A DNA stretch of 64,000 nucleotides from Pseudomonas xantholysinigenes (GCF_014268885.2 NZ_CP077095.1:310001-374000); one strand, 5' to 3'. Numbered from the stretch's first letter, positions 52,912 through 62,499 are shown. Numbers and translations: made by a program. Notes: generated by a model not told the origin, from the letters alone.

Positions 52912-54972
52912 ATGGCCTTCGAAGCAATGTTCCAGCCGATCCAGATCGGCAAGCTGACCATCCGCAACCGCGTGCTCAGCACCGCGCACGCCGAGGTCTA
53001 CGCCACCGACGGCGGCATGACCACCGACCGCTACGTGAAGTACTACGAAGAGAAAGCCAAGGGCGGTATCGGCCTGGCGATCTGCGGCGGCTCGTCGGTG
53101 GTGGCCATCGACAGCCCGCAGGAGTGGTGGTCGTCGGTCAACCTGTCCACCGACCGCATCATCCCGCACTTCCAGAATCTTGCCGATGCCATGCACAAGC
53201 ATGGCGCCAAGATCATGATCCAGATTACCCACATGGGCCGCCGCTCGCGCTGGGACGGTTTCAACTGGCCGACATTGATGTCGCCATCGGGCATCCGCGA
53301 ACCGGTGCACCGCGCCACCTGCAAGACCATCGAGCCGGAAGAGATCTGGCGGGTGATCGGCAACTACGCGCAAGCGGCGCGCCGGGCGAAGGAGGGTGGC
53401 CTGGACGGCGTCGAGCTGTCGGCCGTGCACCAGCACATGATCGACCAGTTCTGGAGCCCGCGGGTCAACAAGCGTACCGATGAATGGGGCGGCACCTTCG
53501 AGGGCCGCATGAAGTTTGGCCTGGAAGTGCTCAAGGCCGTGCGCGCCGAGGTGGGCGACGACTTCTGCGTGGGCATGCGCATCTGCGGCGACGAGTTCCA
53601 CCCCGATGGCCTGAGCCACGAGGACATGAAGCAGATCGCCGCCTACTACGACGCCACCGGCATGCTCGACTTCATCGGCGTGGTCGGCTCGGGCTGCGAC
53701 ACCCACAACACCTTGGCCAACGTCATTCCCAACATGAGCTACCCGCCGGAGCCGTTCCTGCACTTGGCGGCCGGCATCAAGGAAGTGGTCAAGGTCCCGG
53801 TGCTGCACGCGCAGAACATCAAGGACCCGAACCAGGCCACGCGCATCCTCGAAGGCGGCTACGTGGACATGGTCGGCATGACCCGTGCGCATATGGCCGA
53901 TCCGCACCTGATCGCCAAGATCAAGATGGGCCAGATCGACCAGATCAAGCAGTGCGTCGGCGCCAACTACTGCATCGACCGCCAGTACCAGGGCCTGGAT
54001 GTACTGTGCATCCAGAACGCCGCGACCTCCCGCGAGTACATGGGCGTACCGCACATCATCGAGAAGACCACCGGCGTCAAGCGCAAGGTGGTGGTGGTCG
54101 GTGCCGGACCTGCTGGCATGGAAGCCGCCCGTGTAGCTGCCGAGCGGGGCCACGACGTGACGCTGTTCGAGAAAAAGGAGCAGATCGGCGGGCAGATCAC
54201 CATCGCCGCCAAGGCCCCGCAGCGTGACCAGATCGCCGGTATCACCCGTTGGTACCAACTGGAGCTGGCGCGCCTGAAGGTCGACCTGCGTCTGGGCACC
54301 GCCGCTGACGTGGCGACCATCCAGGACCTGCGTCCGGATGTCATCGTGCTGGCGGTCGGCGGCCACTCGTTCCTGGAGCAGAACGAGCACTGGGGCGCTG
54401 CCGAAGGGTTGGTGGTCAGCAGCTGGGATGTGCTGGACGGCAAGGTTGCGCCGGGCAAGAACGTGCTGGTGTACGACACCATCTGTGAGTTCACCGGCAT
54501 GTCGGTGGCCGACTTCATCGCCGACAAGGGCAGCCAGGTCGAGATCGTCACCGACGATATCAAACCGGGCGTGGCCATGGGCGGCACGACCTTCCCGACC
54601 TACTACCGCAGCATGTACCCCAAGGAAGTGATCATGACCGGCGACATGATGCTGGAAAAGGTCTACCGCGAGGGTGACAAGCTGGTGGCGGTGCTCGAGA
54701 ACGAGTACACCGGCGCCAAGGAAGAGCGGGTGGTCGACCAGGTGGTGGTGGAAAACGGCGTGCGCCCCGACGAGCAGCTGTACTACGCGCTCAAGGACGG
54801 CTCGCGCAACAAGGGTCAGATCGACGTGGAGGCGCTGTTCGCCATCAAGCCGCAGCCGATCCTCAGCCAGCCGGGCGAGGGCTACCTGCTGTACCGCATC
54901 GGCGACTGCGTGGCCCAGCGCAACGTGCATGCGGCGATCTACGACGCCTTGCGCCTGTGCAAGGACTTCTGA
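52912..54972 (+). CDS. dgcA: Dimethylglycine demethylase subunit DgcA
   Basis: A 686-residue flavoenzyme of the trimethylamine-dehydrogenase type. The old-yellow-enzyme barrel (MFQPIQIGKLTIRNRVLSTA, YARRAKEGGLDGVELS-like GVELSAVHQHMIDQF) is followed by a CxxC..C cluster region (QCVGANYCIDRQY) and FAD/NAD-binding domains (VVVVGAGPAGMEAARVAAER). It oxidises N,N-dimethylglycine to sarcosine, passing electrons to DgcB and the ETF. Confidence 0.93.
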   Translation: MAFEAMFQPIQIGKLTIRNRVLSTAHAEVYATDGGMTTDRYVKYYEEKAKGGIGLAICGGSSVVAIDSPQEWWSSVNLSTDRIIPHFQNLADAMHKHGAKIMIQITHMGRRSRWDGFNWPTLMSPSGIREPVHRATCKTIEPEEIWRVIGNYAQAARRAKEGGLDGVELSAVHQHMIDQFWSPRVNKRTDEWGGTFEGRMKFGLEVLKAVRAEVGDDFCVGMRICGDEFHPDGLSHEDMKQIAAYYDATGMLDFIGVVGSGCDTHNTLANVIPNMSYPPEPFLHLAAGIKEVVKVPVLHAQNIKDPNQATRILEGGYVDMVGMTRAHMADPHLIAKIKMGQIDQIKQCVGANYCIDRQYQGLDVLCIQNAATSREYMGVPHIIEKTTGVKRKVVVVGAGPAGMEAARVAAERGHDVTLFEKKEQIGGQITIAAKAPQRDQIAGITRWYQLELARLKVDLRLGTAADVATIQDLRPDVIVLAVGGHSFLEQNEHWGAAEGLVVSSWDVLDGKVAPGKNVLVYDTICEFTGMSVADFIADKGSQVEIVTDDIKPGVAMGGTTFPTYYRSMYPKEVIMTGDMMLEKVYREGDKLVAVLENEYTGAKEERVVDQVVVENGVRPDEQLYYALKDGSRNKGQIDVEALFAIKPQPILSQPGEGYLLYRIGDCVAQRNVHAAIYDALRLCKDF

Positions 54973-55008
54973 TCGCACCGCCTTTCTAGAGGCGGGATTG
55001 GCCCCCTG

Positions 55009-55124
55009 TAGGAGCGGCCTTGTGTCGCGAAAGGGTCGCGAAGCGACCCCGGGATCTGTGCATAACCGCTAAGCCCCCGGGGCTGCTACGCAGCCCTTTC
55101 GCGACACAAGGCCGCTCCTACAGG
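55009..55124. repeat. REP pair, TAGGAGCGGCC type, inside the dgc operon
   Basis: CCTGTAGGAGCGGCCTTGTG and CACAAGGCCGCTCCTACAGG with GGGTCGCGAAGCGACCC and GGGGCTGCTACGCAGCCC arms, between dgcA and dgcB. It should lower or tune expression of dgcB and the ETF genes relative to dgcA. Confidence 0.9.
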
Positions 55125-55179
55125 GGTCGGTGCCGCCCTTGAGAGCGGCGCAGGATTCTAGCTGTTGTGGGAGCCTCCC

Positions 55180-57132
55180 ATGTTGAACACCCTCTTACCC
55201 ATCCTGCTGTTCACCGCCCTTGGCCTGGCGGTGCTCGGTGCCTTGCGCCGGGTGCGCATGTGGCGGCGCGGGCGGCCGAGCAAGGTCGATCTGATCAAAG
55301 GCCTGCTGGCCATGCCGCGGCGCTACCTGGTCGACCTGCACCACGTGGTCGAGCGCGACAAGTACATGTCCAAGACCCACGTGGCTACCGCTGGCGGCTT
55401 CGTGCTCTCGGCGCTGCTGGCGATCCTGGTGCATGGCTTCGGCCTGCACAGCAAGATCCTCGGCTATGCCTTGCTGGTGGCCACGCTGATCATGTTCAGC
55501 GGCGCGGTCTTTGTCTTCAAACGCCGGCTCAACCCACCTGCGCGCCTGTCCAAGGGCCCGTGGATGCGCCTGCCCAAGAGCCTGCTGATGTTCGCGGCGA
55601 GCTTCTTCATCGCCACGCTGCCGGTGGCCGGTATCCTGCCGCAAGGCACCGGTGGCTGGGTGCTTGTCGCCGTGCTGGGGATTGGCGTGCTGTGGGGCGT
55701 GTCCGAGCTGTTCTTCGGCATGACCTGGGGCGGGCCGATGAAGCACGCCTTCGCCGGTGCCTTGCACCTGGCCTGGCACCGCCGCGCCGAGCGCTTCGGC
55801 GGCGGCCGCTCCACCGGCCTCAAGCCGCTGGACCTGGAAGACCCCAACGCGCCGCTGGGTGTGGAGAAACCGGTTGATTTCACCTGGAACCAGCTGCTCG
55901 GTTTCGACGCCTGCGTGCAGTGCGGCAAGTGCGAGGCCATGTGCCCGGCGTTCGCCGCCGGCCAGCCGCTGAACCCGAAAAAGCTCATCCAGGACATGGT
56001 CATCGGCCTGGCCGGCGGCACCGACGCACAGTTCGCCGGCAGCCCTTACCCGGGCAAGCCGATCGGTGAGCACGGCGGCCATCCGCACCAGCCGATCGTC
56101 AATGGTCTGGTCGATGCCGAGACGCTGTGGTCGTGCACCACTTGCCGTGCTTGCGTCGAGGAATGCCCGATGATGATCGAGCATGTCGATGCCATCGTCG
56201 ACATGCGCCGCCACCTCACCCTGGAAAAGGGCGCGACGCCGAACAAGGGCGCCGAGGTGCTGGACAACCTGATCGCCACCGACAACCCCGGCGGCTTCGC
56301 TCCTGGCGGGCGAATGAACTGGGCGGCCGACCTCAACCTCAAATTGCTGTCTGAGGTGAAGCGCACCGAGGTGCTGTTCTGGGTGGGCGATGGCGCCTTT
56401 GACATGCGCAACCAGCGCACGCTGCGCGCCTTCGTCAAAGTGCTCAAGGCCTCCGGCGTGGACTTTGCCGTACTTGGCCTGGAAGAGCGCGACAGCGGTG
56501 ACGTGGCCCGTCGCCTGGGCGATGAAGCGACCTTCCAGCAACTGGCCAAACGCAATATCCAGACCCTGGCCAAGTACCAGTTTCAGCGCATCGTCACCTG
56601 CGACCCGCACAGCTTCCATGTGCTGAAGAACGAATACGGTGCCCTTGGCGGCGACTACCAGGTGCAGCACCACAGCACCTACATCGCCGAACTCATTGCC
56701 GCCAACAAACTCAACCTCGGCCAGCACAAGGGCGGCAGCGTCACCTACCACGACCCTTGCTACCTGGGCCGCTACAACGACGAGTACCAAGCCCCGCGCG
56801 ATGTGCTCAGGGCGCTGGGGATCGAAGTGCGCGAGATGCAGCGCTCGGGCTTCCGTTCCCGTTGTTGCGGTGGCGGCGGCGGTGCGCCGATCACCGATAT
56901 CCCTGGCAAGCAGCGTATCCCCGACATGCGCATGGATGATATCCGCGAGACCGAAGCCGAGCTGGTGGCCGTGGGTTGCCCACAGTGCACGGCGATGCTC
57001 GAAGGCGTGGTTGAACCACGTCCGCAGATCAAGGACCTGGCCGAGCTGGTTGCCGATGTGCTGATCGAAGAGCAAACCCCTGCAACCGCCAAGTCGCAGG
57101 CTGCCAAACGTGAACCTGCGGAGGTGCACTGA
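55180..57132 (+). CDS. dgcB: Dimethylglycine demethylase subunit DgcB
   Basis: A 650-residue Fe-S protein. About four N-terminal membrane helices are followed by two [4Fe-4S] motifs (CVQCGKCEAMCPAF and CTTCRACVEECPMM) and CCG heterodisulfide-reductase domains (YHDPCYLGRYND, SRCCGGGGGAPI, GCPQCTAML). It probably takes electrons from DgcA to the membrane or to the ETF. The ATG at 55180 is chosen; its stop overlaps the ETF alpha start. Confidence 0.92.
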   Translation: MLNTLLPILLFTALGLAVLGALRRVRMWRRGRPSKVDLIKGLLAMPRRYLVDLHHVVERDKYMSKTHVATAGGFVLSALLAILVHGFGLHSKILGYALLVATLIMFSGAVFVFKRRLNPPARLSKGPWMRLPKSLLMFAASFFIATLPVAGILPQGTGGWVLVAVLGIGVLWGVSELFFGMTWGGPMKHAFAGALHLAWHRRAERFGGGRSTGLKPLDLEDPNAPLGVEKPVDFTWNQLLGFDACVQCGKCEAMCPAFAAGQPLNPKKLIQDMVIGLAGGTDAQFAGSPYPGKPIGEHGGHPHQPIVNGLVDAETLWSCTTCRACVEECPMMIEHVDAIVDMRRHLTLEKGATPNKGAEVLDNLIATDNPGGFAPGGRMNWAADLNLKLLSEVKRTEVLFWVGDGAFDMRNQRTLRAFVKVLKASGVDFAVLGLEERDSGDVARRLGDEATFQQLAKRNIQTLAKYQFQRIVTCDPHSFHVLKNEYGALGGDYQVQHHSTYIAELIAANKLNLGQHKGGSVTYHDPCYLGRYNDEYQAPRDVLRALGIEVREMQRSGFRSRCCGGGGGAPITDIPGKQRIPDMRMDDIRETEAELVAVGCPQCTAMLEGVVEPRPQIKDLAELVADVLIEEQTPATAKSQAAKREPAEVH

Positions 57133-58364
57133 TGAGCGACATCATCCGCCGCGATCCACGCGCCGAGTGGATCGCCCGTAACCGCCTGCACCCGCTACAT
57201 GCGGCAATGCAGACGCAACAGAGCAGCTGGATGGGCCCTCAAGGCATCATCCGCAAGAACCCGCACGCGATCGCCGCCGGCTTTATCGGGGCTAGCGGCC
57301 TCAAGCGCATCGACCGCAGCGGTGTCCAGCAGGGTACCGGTGTCGGCGGACGACGCAGCGCGGCGGCCGAAGTGCAGCTGCCGCTGCATAGCGTGGCAGA
57401 TCCGGCCTTCTACATCGCTGTGGTGCCGGACATGGTCGGAGGCCGCCTGGGCAGTCACGATCGTGACCTGCTGGGCCTTGCCCACAGCCTTGCCGGCAGC
57501 GAAGGCGCGGTATTGGCCATCGTGTTTGGCGAACACAAGGAAAACAACTTTTCCACAGCCGGTGTCGATCGGCTGCTGGTTATCGAGGGCGAGGCCTTCG
57601 AGGGTTATGCACCGGAACAGTTGGTGCAGGGCCTGCGTGCTGTGGATAACCAGTTCTCCCCACGCCACTGGTTGCTGCCCGACAGCCGCAGCGGTGGCGG
57701 CGAACTGGGCCGGCGTTTCGCCGCAGCCCTGGGCGAGCGTCCGGCGACGCGGGTGTGGCAGGTCAAGGATGGCCAGTGCATCGGCCGTGCCGGTGCTGGC
57801 CAGCAAGATCTTCAACGTGATCTGCCACGGTTGATCCTGGCCGCCGCCGAATGCGCCGAGCCGGTCAGCGAGACCCGTCACCAAGCGCTGCCCGTGGAGT
57901 TGTCCACAGGCGTGGCGCGCAGCCTGTCGCGCATCGAAGACCTTGGCCCGGTGGCCGTGGACCCGGCTGCCATCGCCATGGCCGAGGCCGAATTCATCGT
58001 ATCGGGCGGTAACGGCGTCAAGGATTGGGACCTGTACCACAGGGCCACCGCTGCCTTGGGCGCCACCGAGGGCGCGTCGCGGGTGGCGGTGGACGATGGC
58101 TTCATGCCGCGCAACCGCCAGGTCGGTGCCACCGGCACCTGGGTCACCGCACGGGTCTATGTGGCTGTGGGTATCTCCGGCGCCATCCAGCACCTGCAGG
58201 GCATCGGTGCCTGCGACAAGGTGGTGGCGATCAACATGGACCCGGGCTGCGACATGATCAAACGGGCCGACCTGTCGGTGATTGGCGACAGTTCGGCGAT
58301 TCTCAAGGCTCTGATCGAGGCTGTGGACAACTTCCGCAGCGGCGGCCAGCGCGACGCGGCATAG
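57132..58364 (+). CDS. Electron-transfer flavoprotein alpha subunit (dgc/etf)
   Basis: A 410-residue ETF alpha-type protein. The N-terminus is extended and poorly typical (RNRLHPLHAAMQTQQSSWMG); the C-terminal FAD domain reads AEFIVSGGNGVKDWDLYHRA, LGATEGASRVAVDDGFMPRN, VGATGTWVTARVYVAVGISG, AIQHLQGI and INMDPGCDMIKRADLSVIGD. Start and dgcB stop share one base (TGATG). It pairs with the next gene in dimethylglycine oxidation. Confidence 0.93.
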   Translation: MSDIIRRDPRAEWIARNRLHPLHAAMQTQQSSWMGPQGIIRKNPHAIAAGFIGASGLKRIDRSGVQQGTGVGGRRSAAAEVQLPLHSVADPAFYIAVVPDMVGGRLGSHDRDLLGLAHSLAGSEGAVLAIVFGEHKENNFSTAGVDRLLVIEGEAFEGYAPEQLVQGLRAVDNQFSPRHWLLPDSRSGGGELGRRFAAALGERPATRVWQVKDGQCIGRAGAGQQDLQRDLPRLILAAAECAEPVSETRHQALPVELSTGVARSLSRIEDLGPVAVDPAAIAMAEAEFIVSGGNGVKDWDLYHRATAALGATEGASRVAVDDGFMPRNRQVGATGTWVTARVYVAVGISGAIQHLQGIGACDKVVAINMDPGCDMIKRADLSVIGDSSAILKALIEAVDNFRSGGQRDAA

Positions 58365-58375
58365 GGGCAGTGAGC

Positions 58376-59146
58376 ATGAGTACGAAAGTCATCAGCCTGG
58401 TCTCGATCGGCGCCCACCCCAGCTCCGGTCGCGCCCGCCGCGCCGAGCAGGATGCCCGCGCCGTCGAACTGGGTTTGCAACTGGCTGGGGATAACTTGCA
58501 GGTGGTGCATGCCGGCAATCCGCGCGAGGAGGCGCTGCGTGCCTACTTGGGCATGGGGCTGGATCACCTGGATGTGCTGGAGCAGCCTGTCGGCGCCGAT
58601 GTGCTGGGCGTGCTTGGCGACTACCTGCGTGACGCGGGCGCCCAGCTGGTGCTGACCGGCAGCCAGGCCGAGACCGGCGAGGGCTCGGGCATGTTGCCGT
58701 TCCTGCTGGCCGAGAAGCTGGGCTGGCCGCTGGTGGTCGGACTGGCTGAAGTGGAGTCCATCGACAACGGCACTGCTCAGATACTTCAGGCACTGCCTCG
58801 CGGCCAGCGCCGCCGCTTGAAGGTACGCCTGCCGCTGTTGGCGACTGTGGATAACGCCGCGCCCCAGCCTCGGCAGAGCGCGTTCGGCCCGGCCCGCCGA
58901 GGCGTGCTGGCGGCGCGCACTGTAGAGGTCGTGGAAGATCCGCTGCTGGCCGCAGATGCCCTGCAACCCGCCCGCCCACGGCCCAAGCGGCTCAAGGTGA
59001 TCAAGGCCAAGAGCGGCGCCGACCGCATGAAGGCCGCCACGGCCAAGGCCAGTGGCGGGGGCGGCAAGGTGCTCAAGGATGTTTCCGCGCAGGATGGCGC
59101 CGAGGCCATTCTCAAGCTGCTGGTGGAGGAGGGAGTGCTGCGCTGA
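58376..59146 (+). CDS. Electron-transfer flavoprotein beta subunit (dgc/etf)
   Basis: A 256-residue ETF beta-type protein: VISLVSIGAHPSSGRARRAE, EEALRAYLGMGLDHLDVLEQ, LVLTGSQAETGEGSGMLPFL, AEKLGWPLVVGLAEVE. A long lysine-rich C-terminal stretch (PRPKRLKVIKAKSGADRMKA) is unusual. The start at 58376 is 11 bases after the alpha stop with GGGGCAGTGAG upstream. Last gene of the dgc operon. Confidence 0.92.
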   Translation: MSTKVISLVSIGAHPSSGRARRAEQDARAVELGLQLAGDNLQVVHAGNPREEALRAYLGMGLDHLDVLEQPVGADVLGVLGDYLRDAGAQLVLTGSQAETGEGSGMLPFLLAEKLGWPLVVGLAEVESIDNGTAQILQALPRGQRRRLKVRLPLLATVDNAAPQPRQSAFGPARRGVLAARTVEVVEDPLLAADALQPARPRPKRLKVIKAKSGADRMKAATAKASGGGGKVLKDVSAQDGAEAILKLLVEEGVLR

Positions 59147-59254
59147 AATTTTGAGGATCAAGCGTAGGCTCGATATTCGCGGGCTTGCCCGCGAAAGGGC
59201 CAGTACAGGCACCACATAAATCAGCCCTCACTTCATGTCGCGGCGGTTTGAATC

Positions 59255-59823
59255 TTGTCCACAACGGCTCCAGCCGCGACCACTCCCGGCCCAGATCAGT
59301 GAGATCGACAATCTGGCTTTCGGTTATCCACGAAATCTGTTCGACAATGTGTGGATAAAGTGTTCGCGCTTGGCTGTAGCCCTTGCCCAGCAAGGCTTAC
59401 ACGGATTTGTTCGAAATTTGATCAAGTCTACCCACGGGTAACAACGCGGCTCTTTCACTGCTCAAGACAGTTTGCTCACAATCTCTGTTGGCCATGCTGT
59501 GGATAACCTGTTTGGTTATCGCTGGAGGTCCCGACTATCAAGGGACACGATAGATTGTTCAGTAATCGATCAAAGGCTCGACTCATCAAACTGATCTGGA
59601 AAAAGGTGGGTTCCGGCGAGATATGCACAACCCCTTTTCCCCTCGTTCAGAGTTTTTCACAGTTCCTGTGCGCCCACCTGTGGAAAAAGTGTTGGATTTT
59701 CGCTGCAAGCGCCGCTATGCCTAGCGTCCATGGGACTGCTCAATATTTGATCAGCCGCCGCCAGTGTAAACGATGGCCGTTGCAGCCGCGCTTTGCTCAA
59801 GTGGGACGGAAGGCTGTGGATAA
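59255..59823. other. Non-coding region with clustered DnaA-box sequences
   Basis: Between the ETF gene and the RHS orphan lies about 800 bases with no gene I can support. Perfect TGTGGATAA boxes occur at 59350, 59498 and 59815, all in one orientation, with near matches TTGTCCACA (59255), TTATCCACG (59324) and TGTGGAAAA (59679). Such clusters bind DnaA at origins or titration sites. Confidence 0.5.
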
Positions 59824-59845
59824 GTGCGTGAAAGCAAGGTGACGC

Positions 59846-59863
59846 CCTAGTATTTTTGTCAGT
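59846..59863 (+). promoter_or_regulatory. Shared accessory-gene element, copy 2
   Basis: CCTAGTATTTTTGTCAGT, 86 bases before the RHS orphan start at 59950. One mismatch to copy 1 at 44215. Confidence 0.6.
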
Positions 59864-59949
59864 AGTCAGCCCCTCCGGCCAGGGCCACAATCGAAGCCAC
59901 CTCTTGCTGGCCGAATAACTTGGACCTCAAACAATCTAGGAGTTGTCCC

Positions 59950-60852
59950 ATGGCATCGACACAACTGCTGATGACGGATTTGCTTCTGAGCCCGTTTGCT
60001 TCTCGAGTTACGTCTGGCCTGATGGTTGCCGCGTACTCGCCCTATGGCTACCGACCTAGGCCTGCTGGTTTCACGAAAGTTGGCTTCACAGGTCAACTGC
60101 GCGAGCTGAAATCAGATATTTATTTGTTGGGTAATGGGTATAGAGCATACAGCCCGGTGTTGATGCGCTTTCTTTCGCCGGATGATAAATGGAGCCCGTT
60201 CGGTGCTGGCGGCAGGAACGCTTACGCGTATTGCCAGGGGAACCCTGTCACTTTCCATGATCGAAGTGGTAGGTCATTTGTCACGACAATTACTAACGCG
60301 TGGAGTTCGTTTACTTCATTCGCCGCTAATCTTCTGGGTTCCTCTGCGCCCGCTATTGGAAACGTGAGTGCCGCTATTGGGTCACGTTACAATCCTGAAA
60401 CCGCCAACCCTTTGCGAACAGGGACTGGAATCGTTGAAACAACTGCCTCAGTGGTCGCAACCGGCGCTTTCCTTGTAGGTGCAGAACCTGTGATGAATAC
60501 GGCGAATGCGATAGCTGGTAGCATATCAGTCGCTAACTCAGGCATGAATCTAGCCTCTGATATCAGCCGGCCGCGTGCCAATATGGAGACTATTCCTGAA
60601 GGTGTCATCATTGATATTGAAACTCCCCCGGCTACTGTTGAGCGACGACCGTTGACCAGGGCCTACAGTCGGCAGCACTCGGCCCTGAGTGGTGTTGAGG
60701 CCAATATTTTAAGGCAGGAGCTGGATATCGCCATGGCCGAAGCAGCCAAGTGGGAGGCCCGAGCGGTAGAGGCTGAACAACGGCTTGCACGTGCGACTCA
60801 GAGAGTTATTTTGGGGGTTGAACGTATTCGGGCGGGTCAAAGTAAACCCTAA
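59950..60852 (+). CDS. Orphan RHS repeat-associated core protein with variable C-terminus
   Basis: A 300-residue protein. Residues 1-110 are the end of an RHS core: YSPYGYRPRPAGFTKVGFTG, then GYRAYSPVLMRFLSPDDKWS, FGAGGRNAYAYCQGNPVTFH, ending DRSGRSF (usual DPSG). The C-terminal 190 residues hold small-residue hydrophobic stretches (SSAPAIGNVSAAIGS, TASVVATGAFLVGAEPVMNT) and a terminal coiled coil (ILRQELDIAMAEAAKWEARA). RHS C-termini are often toxins, and I recall many such short orphans in P. putida. AGGAG precedes the ATG. No immunity gene is visible after it. It splits the dgc and gbc genes. Confidence 0.82.
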   Translation: MASTQLLMTDLLLSPFASRVTSGLMVAAYSPYGYRPRPAGFTKVGFTGQLRELKSDIYLLGNGYRAYSPVLMRFLSPDDKWSPFGAGGRNAYAYCQGNPVTFHDRSGRSFVTTITNAWSSFTSFAANLLGSSAPAIGNVSAAIGSRYNPETANPLRTGTGIVETTASVVATGAFLVGAEPVMNTANAIAGSISVANSGMNLASDISRPRANMETIPEGVIIDIETPPATVERRPLTRAYSRQHSALSGVEANILRQELDIAMAEAAKWEARAVEAEQRLARATQRVILGVERIRAGQSKP

Positions 60853-61029
60853 ACCGGCCACCAGTTACAAAAATATTAGATGTGCGCTGAAGGCCGTGCG
60901 GTGACTGGCGTGGATTATTTGGACAGTGGTGTGCGCTCCGCTCCCGAGAGCGATTTTCGTGCAGTGCATATGATGTTTTGGTGAGCTTTCGCTCAGCGTC
61001 TTTCAATGCTGTCGGTACTCAATGAGTAA

Positions 61030-61048
61030 GCCCCCGATTTGCGGGGGC
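61030..61048 (-). terminator. gbcA terminator
   Basis: GCCCCC and GGGGGC with loop GATTTGC, eight bases past the gbcA stop on the minus strand, followed by TTACTCATTGAG. The T tract is poor, so it could also serve the RHS gene. Confidence 0.6.
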
Positions 61049-61056
61049 GGCTCAGA

Positions 61057-62349
61057 TTATTGTGCCTTTACTTCCTTTAGGTACGGTGCCGGTTCTGCCC
61101 CAAGATTATTCAAGATGCGCTGGCTGTACCAGTCGATAAAGTTAACCACGCCAAATTCATAAGTCTTCGAATACGGCCCTGGCTGATACGCCGTGGAGTT
61201 GATCCCCCGCTGGTTCTCCTCCGCCAACCGCCGATCCTGGTCATTGGTGGCATCCCACACCTTGCGCATGTCCTCGGGGTTGTAATCCACCCCCTCCACT
61301 GCATCCTTGTGCACCAGCCACTTGGTGGTGACCATGGTCTCCTGCGCGCTGATCGGCCACACGGTGAACACGATCATGTGGTCGCCCATGCAGTGGTTCC
61401 ACGAATGCGGCAGGTGCAGGATGCGCATCGAGCCGAGGTCCGGATTCTTGATGCGGCCCATCAGCTTCTGGCACGCCACCTTGCCGTCCATGGTCATCGA
61501 CACGGTGCCCTTGAGCAGCGGCATGCGCACGATGCGGTTACGCAGGCCATGACTCTTGTGCAGGTAGGGGATCTTCTCGGCTTCCCAGGCGGCGGCCGAG
61601 GCGGCGACGTGGTCCTTGAATTCCTGGCTGGCGCGGGGGTCGTTGGTGTCGTCCCACTCGAGCAGGGTCTTCAGCAGTTCGGGGTGCGAGCCGCTGCAGT
61701 GGTAGCACTCGCGGTTGTTCTCCAGCACCAGCTTCCAGTTGGCTTTCTCCATCAAGGTGGTCTGTACCGCCACCTTGGTGTTCTCCATGTCGTAGGGTTC
61801 CATGTAGTGGTCGAGGGTGGCGAGGAATTCGTCGATGGCCGGGGGGGTCTCGGCCAGGCTGATGAAGATGTAGCCACCGGCAACCTTCACGTTCACGGGC
61901 TTGAGGCCGTACTGGTTCATGTCGAAGTCGGCGCCCATCTCGGTGCCGGCGAACAGCAGGCGACCGTCGAGCTCGTAGGTCCATTGATGGTAGTGGCAGA
62001 CCAGCTTGGCCACCTTGCCTTTGTCGCTGACGCACAGGCGCGAACCGCGGTGGCGGCAGACGTTGTGGAAGGCATGCACCTTACCTTCGGCACCGCGTAT
62101 CACGATGATCGGGTTCTTGCCGATCTGCAGGGTGATGTAGTTGCCCTTGGTCGGGATCTCGCAAACCATGCCGGCGATCAGCCACTCCTTGTGGAAGATC
62201 TCCTGCATGTCGATCTGGAACAGGCGCTCGTCGCAGTAGAACGGTTGCGGCAGCGAGTAGGTGCGCTCGCGGGTCTGCAGCATCTCGGCGGTGGCCTTGC
62301 GTGCAGGTTCCAGTGGATCGCCCAGGCTCAGGGTTGCGGTGACGTCCAT
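61057..62349 (-). CDS. gbcA: Glycine betaine demethylase oxygenase subunit GbcA
   Basis: A 430-residue Rieske oxygenase converting glycine betaine to dimethylglycine and formaldehyde. The Rieske cluster motif is CRHRGSRLC...CHYHQW, and the mononuclear iron site is ENNRECYHCSGSHPEL with His ligands. KTYEFGVVNFIDWYSQRILN is near the C-terminus. The ATG at 62349 has GAGGA upstream; the open frame extends 110 codons further and is rejected. It is divergent from gbcB. Confidence 0.95.
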   Translation of the reverse strand: MDVTATLSLGDPLEPARKATAEMLQTRERTYSLPQPFYCDERLFQIDMQEIFHKEWLIAGMVCEIPTKGNYITLQIGKNPIIVIRGAEGKVHAFHNVCRHRGSRLCVSDKGKVAKLVCHYHQWTYELDGRLLFAGTEMGADFDMNQYGLKPVNVKVAGGYIFISLAETPPAIDEFLATLDHYMEPYDMENTKVAVQTTLMEKANWKLVLENNRECYHCSGSHPELLKTLLEWDDTNDPRASQEFKDHVAASAAAWEAEKIPYLHKSHGLRNRIVRMPLLKGTVSMTMDGKVACQKLMGRIKNPDLGSMRILHLPHSWNHCMGDHMIVFTVWPISAQETMVTTKWLVHKDAVEGVDYNPEDMRKVWDATNDQDRRLAEENQRGINSTAYQPGPYSKTYEFGVVNFIDWYSQRILNNLGAEPAPYLKEVKAQ

Positions 62350-62478
62350 CGTGTGGTCCTCGGGGCCGCGTGCGGCCGGCAAAAGGTGGCTAATCGTTGT
62401 TGTTATGCCGCAAGGCGGTCTGCTTTGGGATACAGCAGTTGGTTTTGCCGAGGAGTGTGCGTTCGGGCACTGAAACGA

Positions 62479-62499
62479 CCATGTCCATGGGCGACATGG
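62479..62499. promoter_or_regulatory. Palindrome in the gbcA-gbcB divergent promoter region
   Basis: CCATGTC-CATGGGC-GACATGG is a perfect 7-bp inverted repeat with a 7-base spacer, 130 bases from gbcA and 149 from gbcB. A GbdR or other regulator site is possible. A second hairpin (CCAGCCCC / GGGGCTGG) lies at 62520-62543. Confidence 0.4.

Noticed and set aside
52348..54978. An 876-codon open frame on the minus strand
   Set aside because: Exact antisense shadow of DUF5943 and dgcA; no recognisable domain.
55195..57129. A 644-codon open frame on the minus strand
   Set aside because: Antisense shadow of dgcB, which has cysteine clusters and family motifs.
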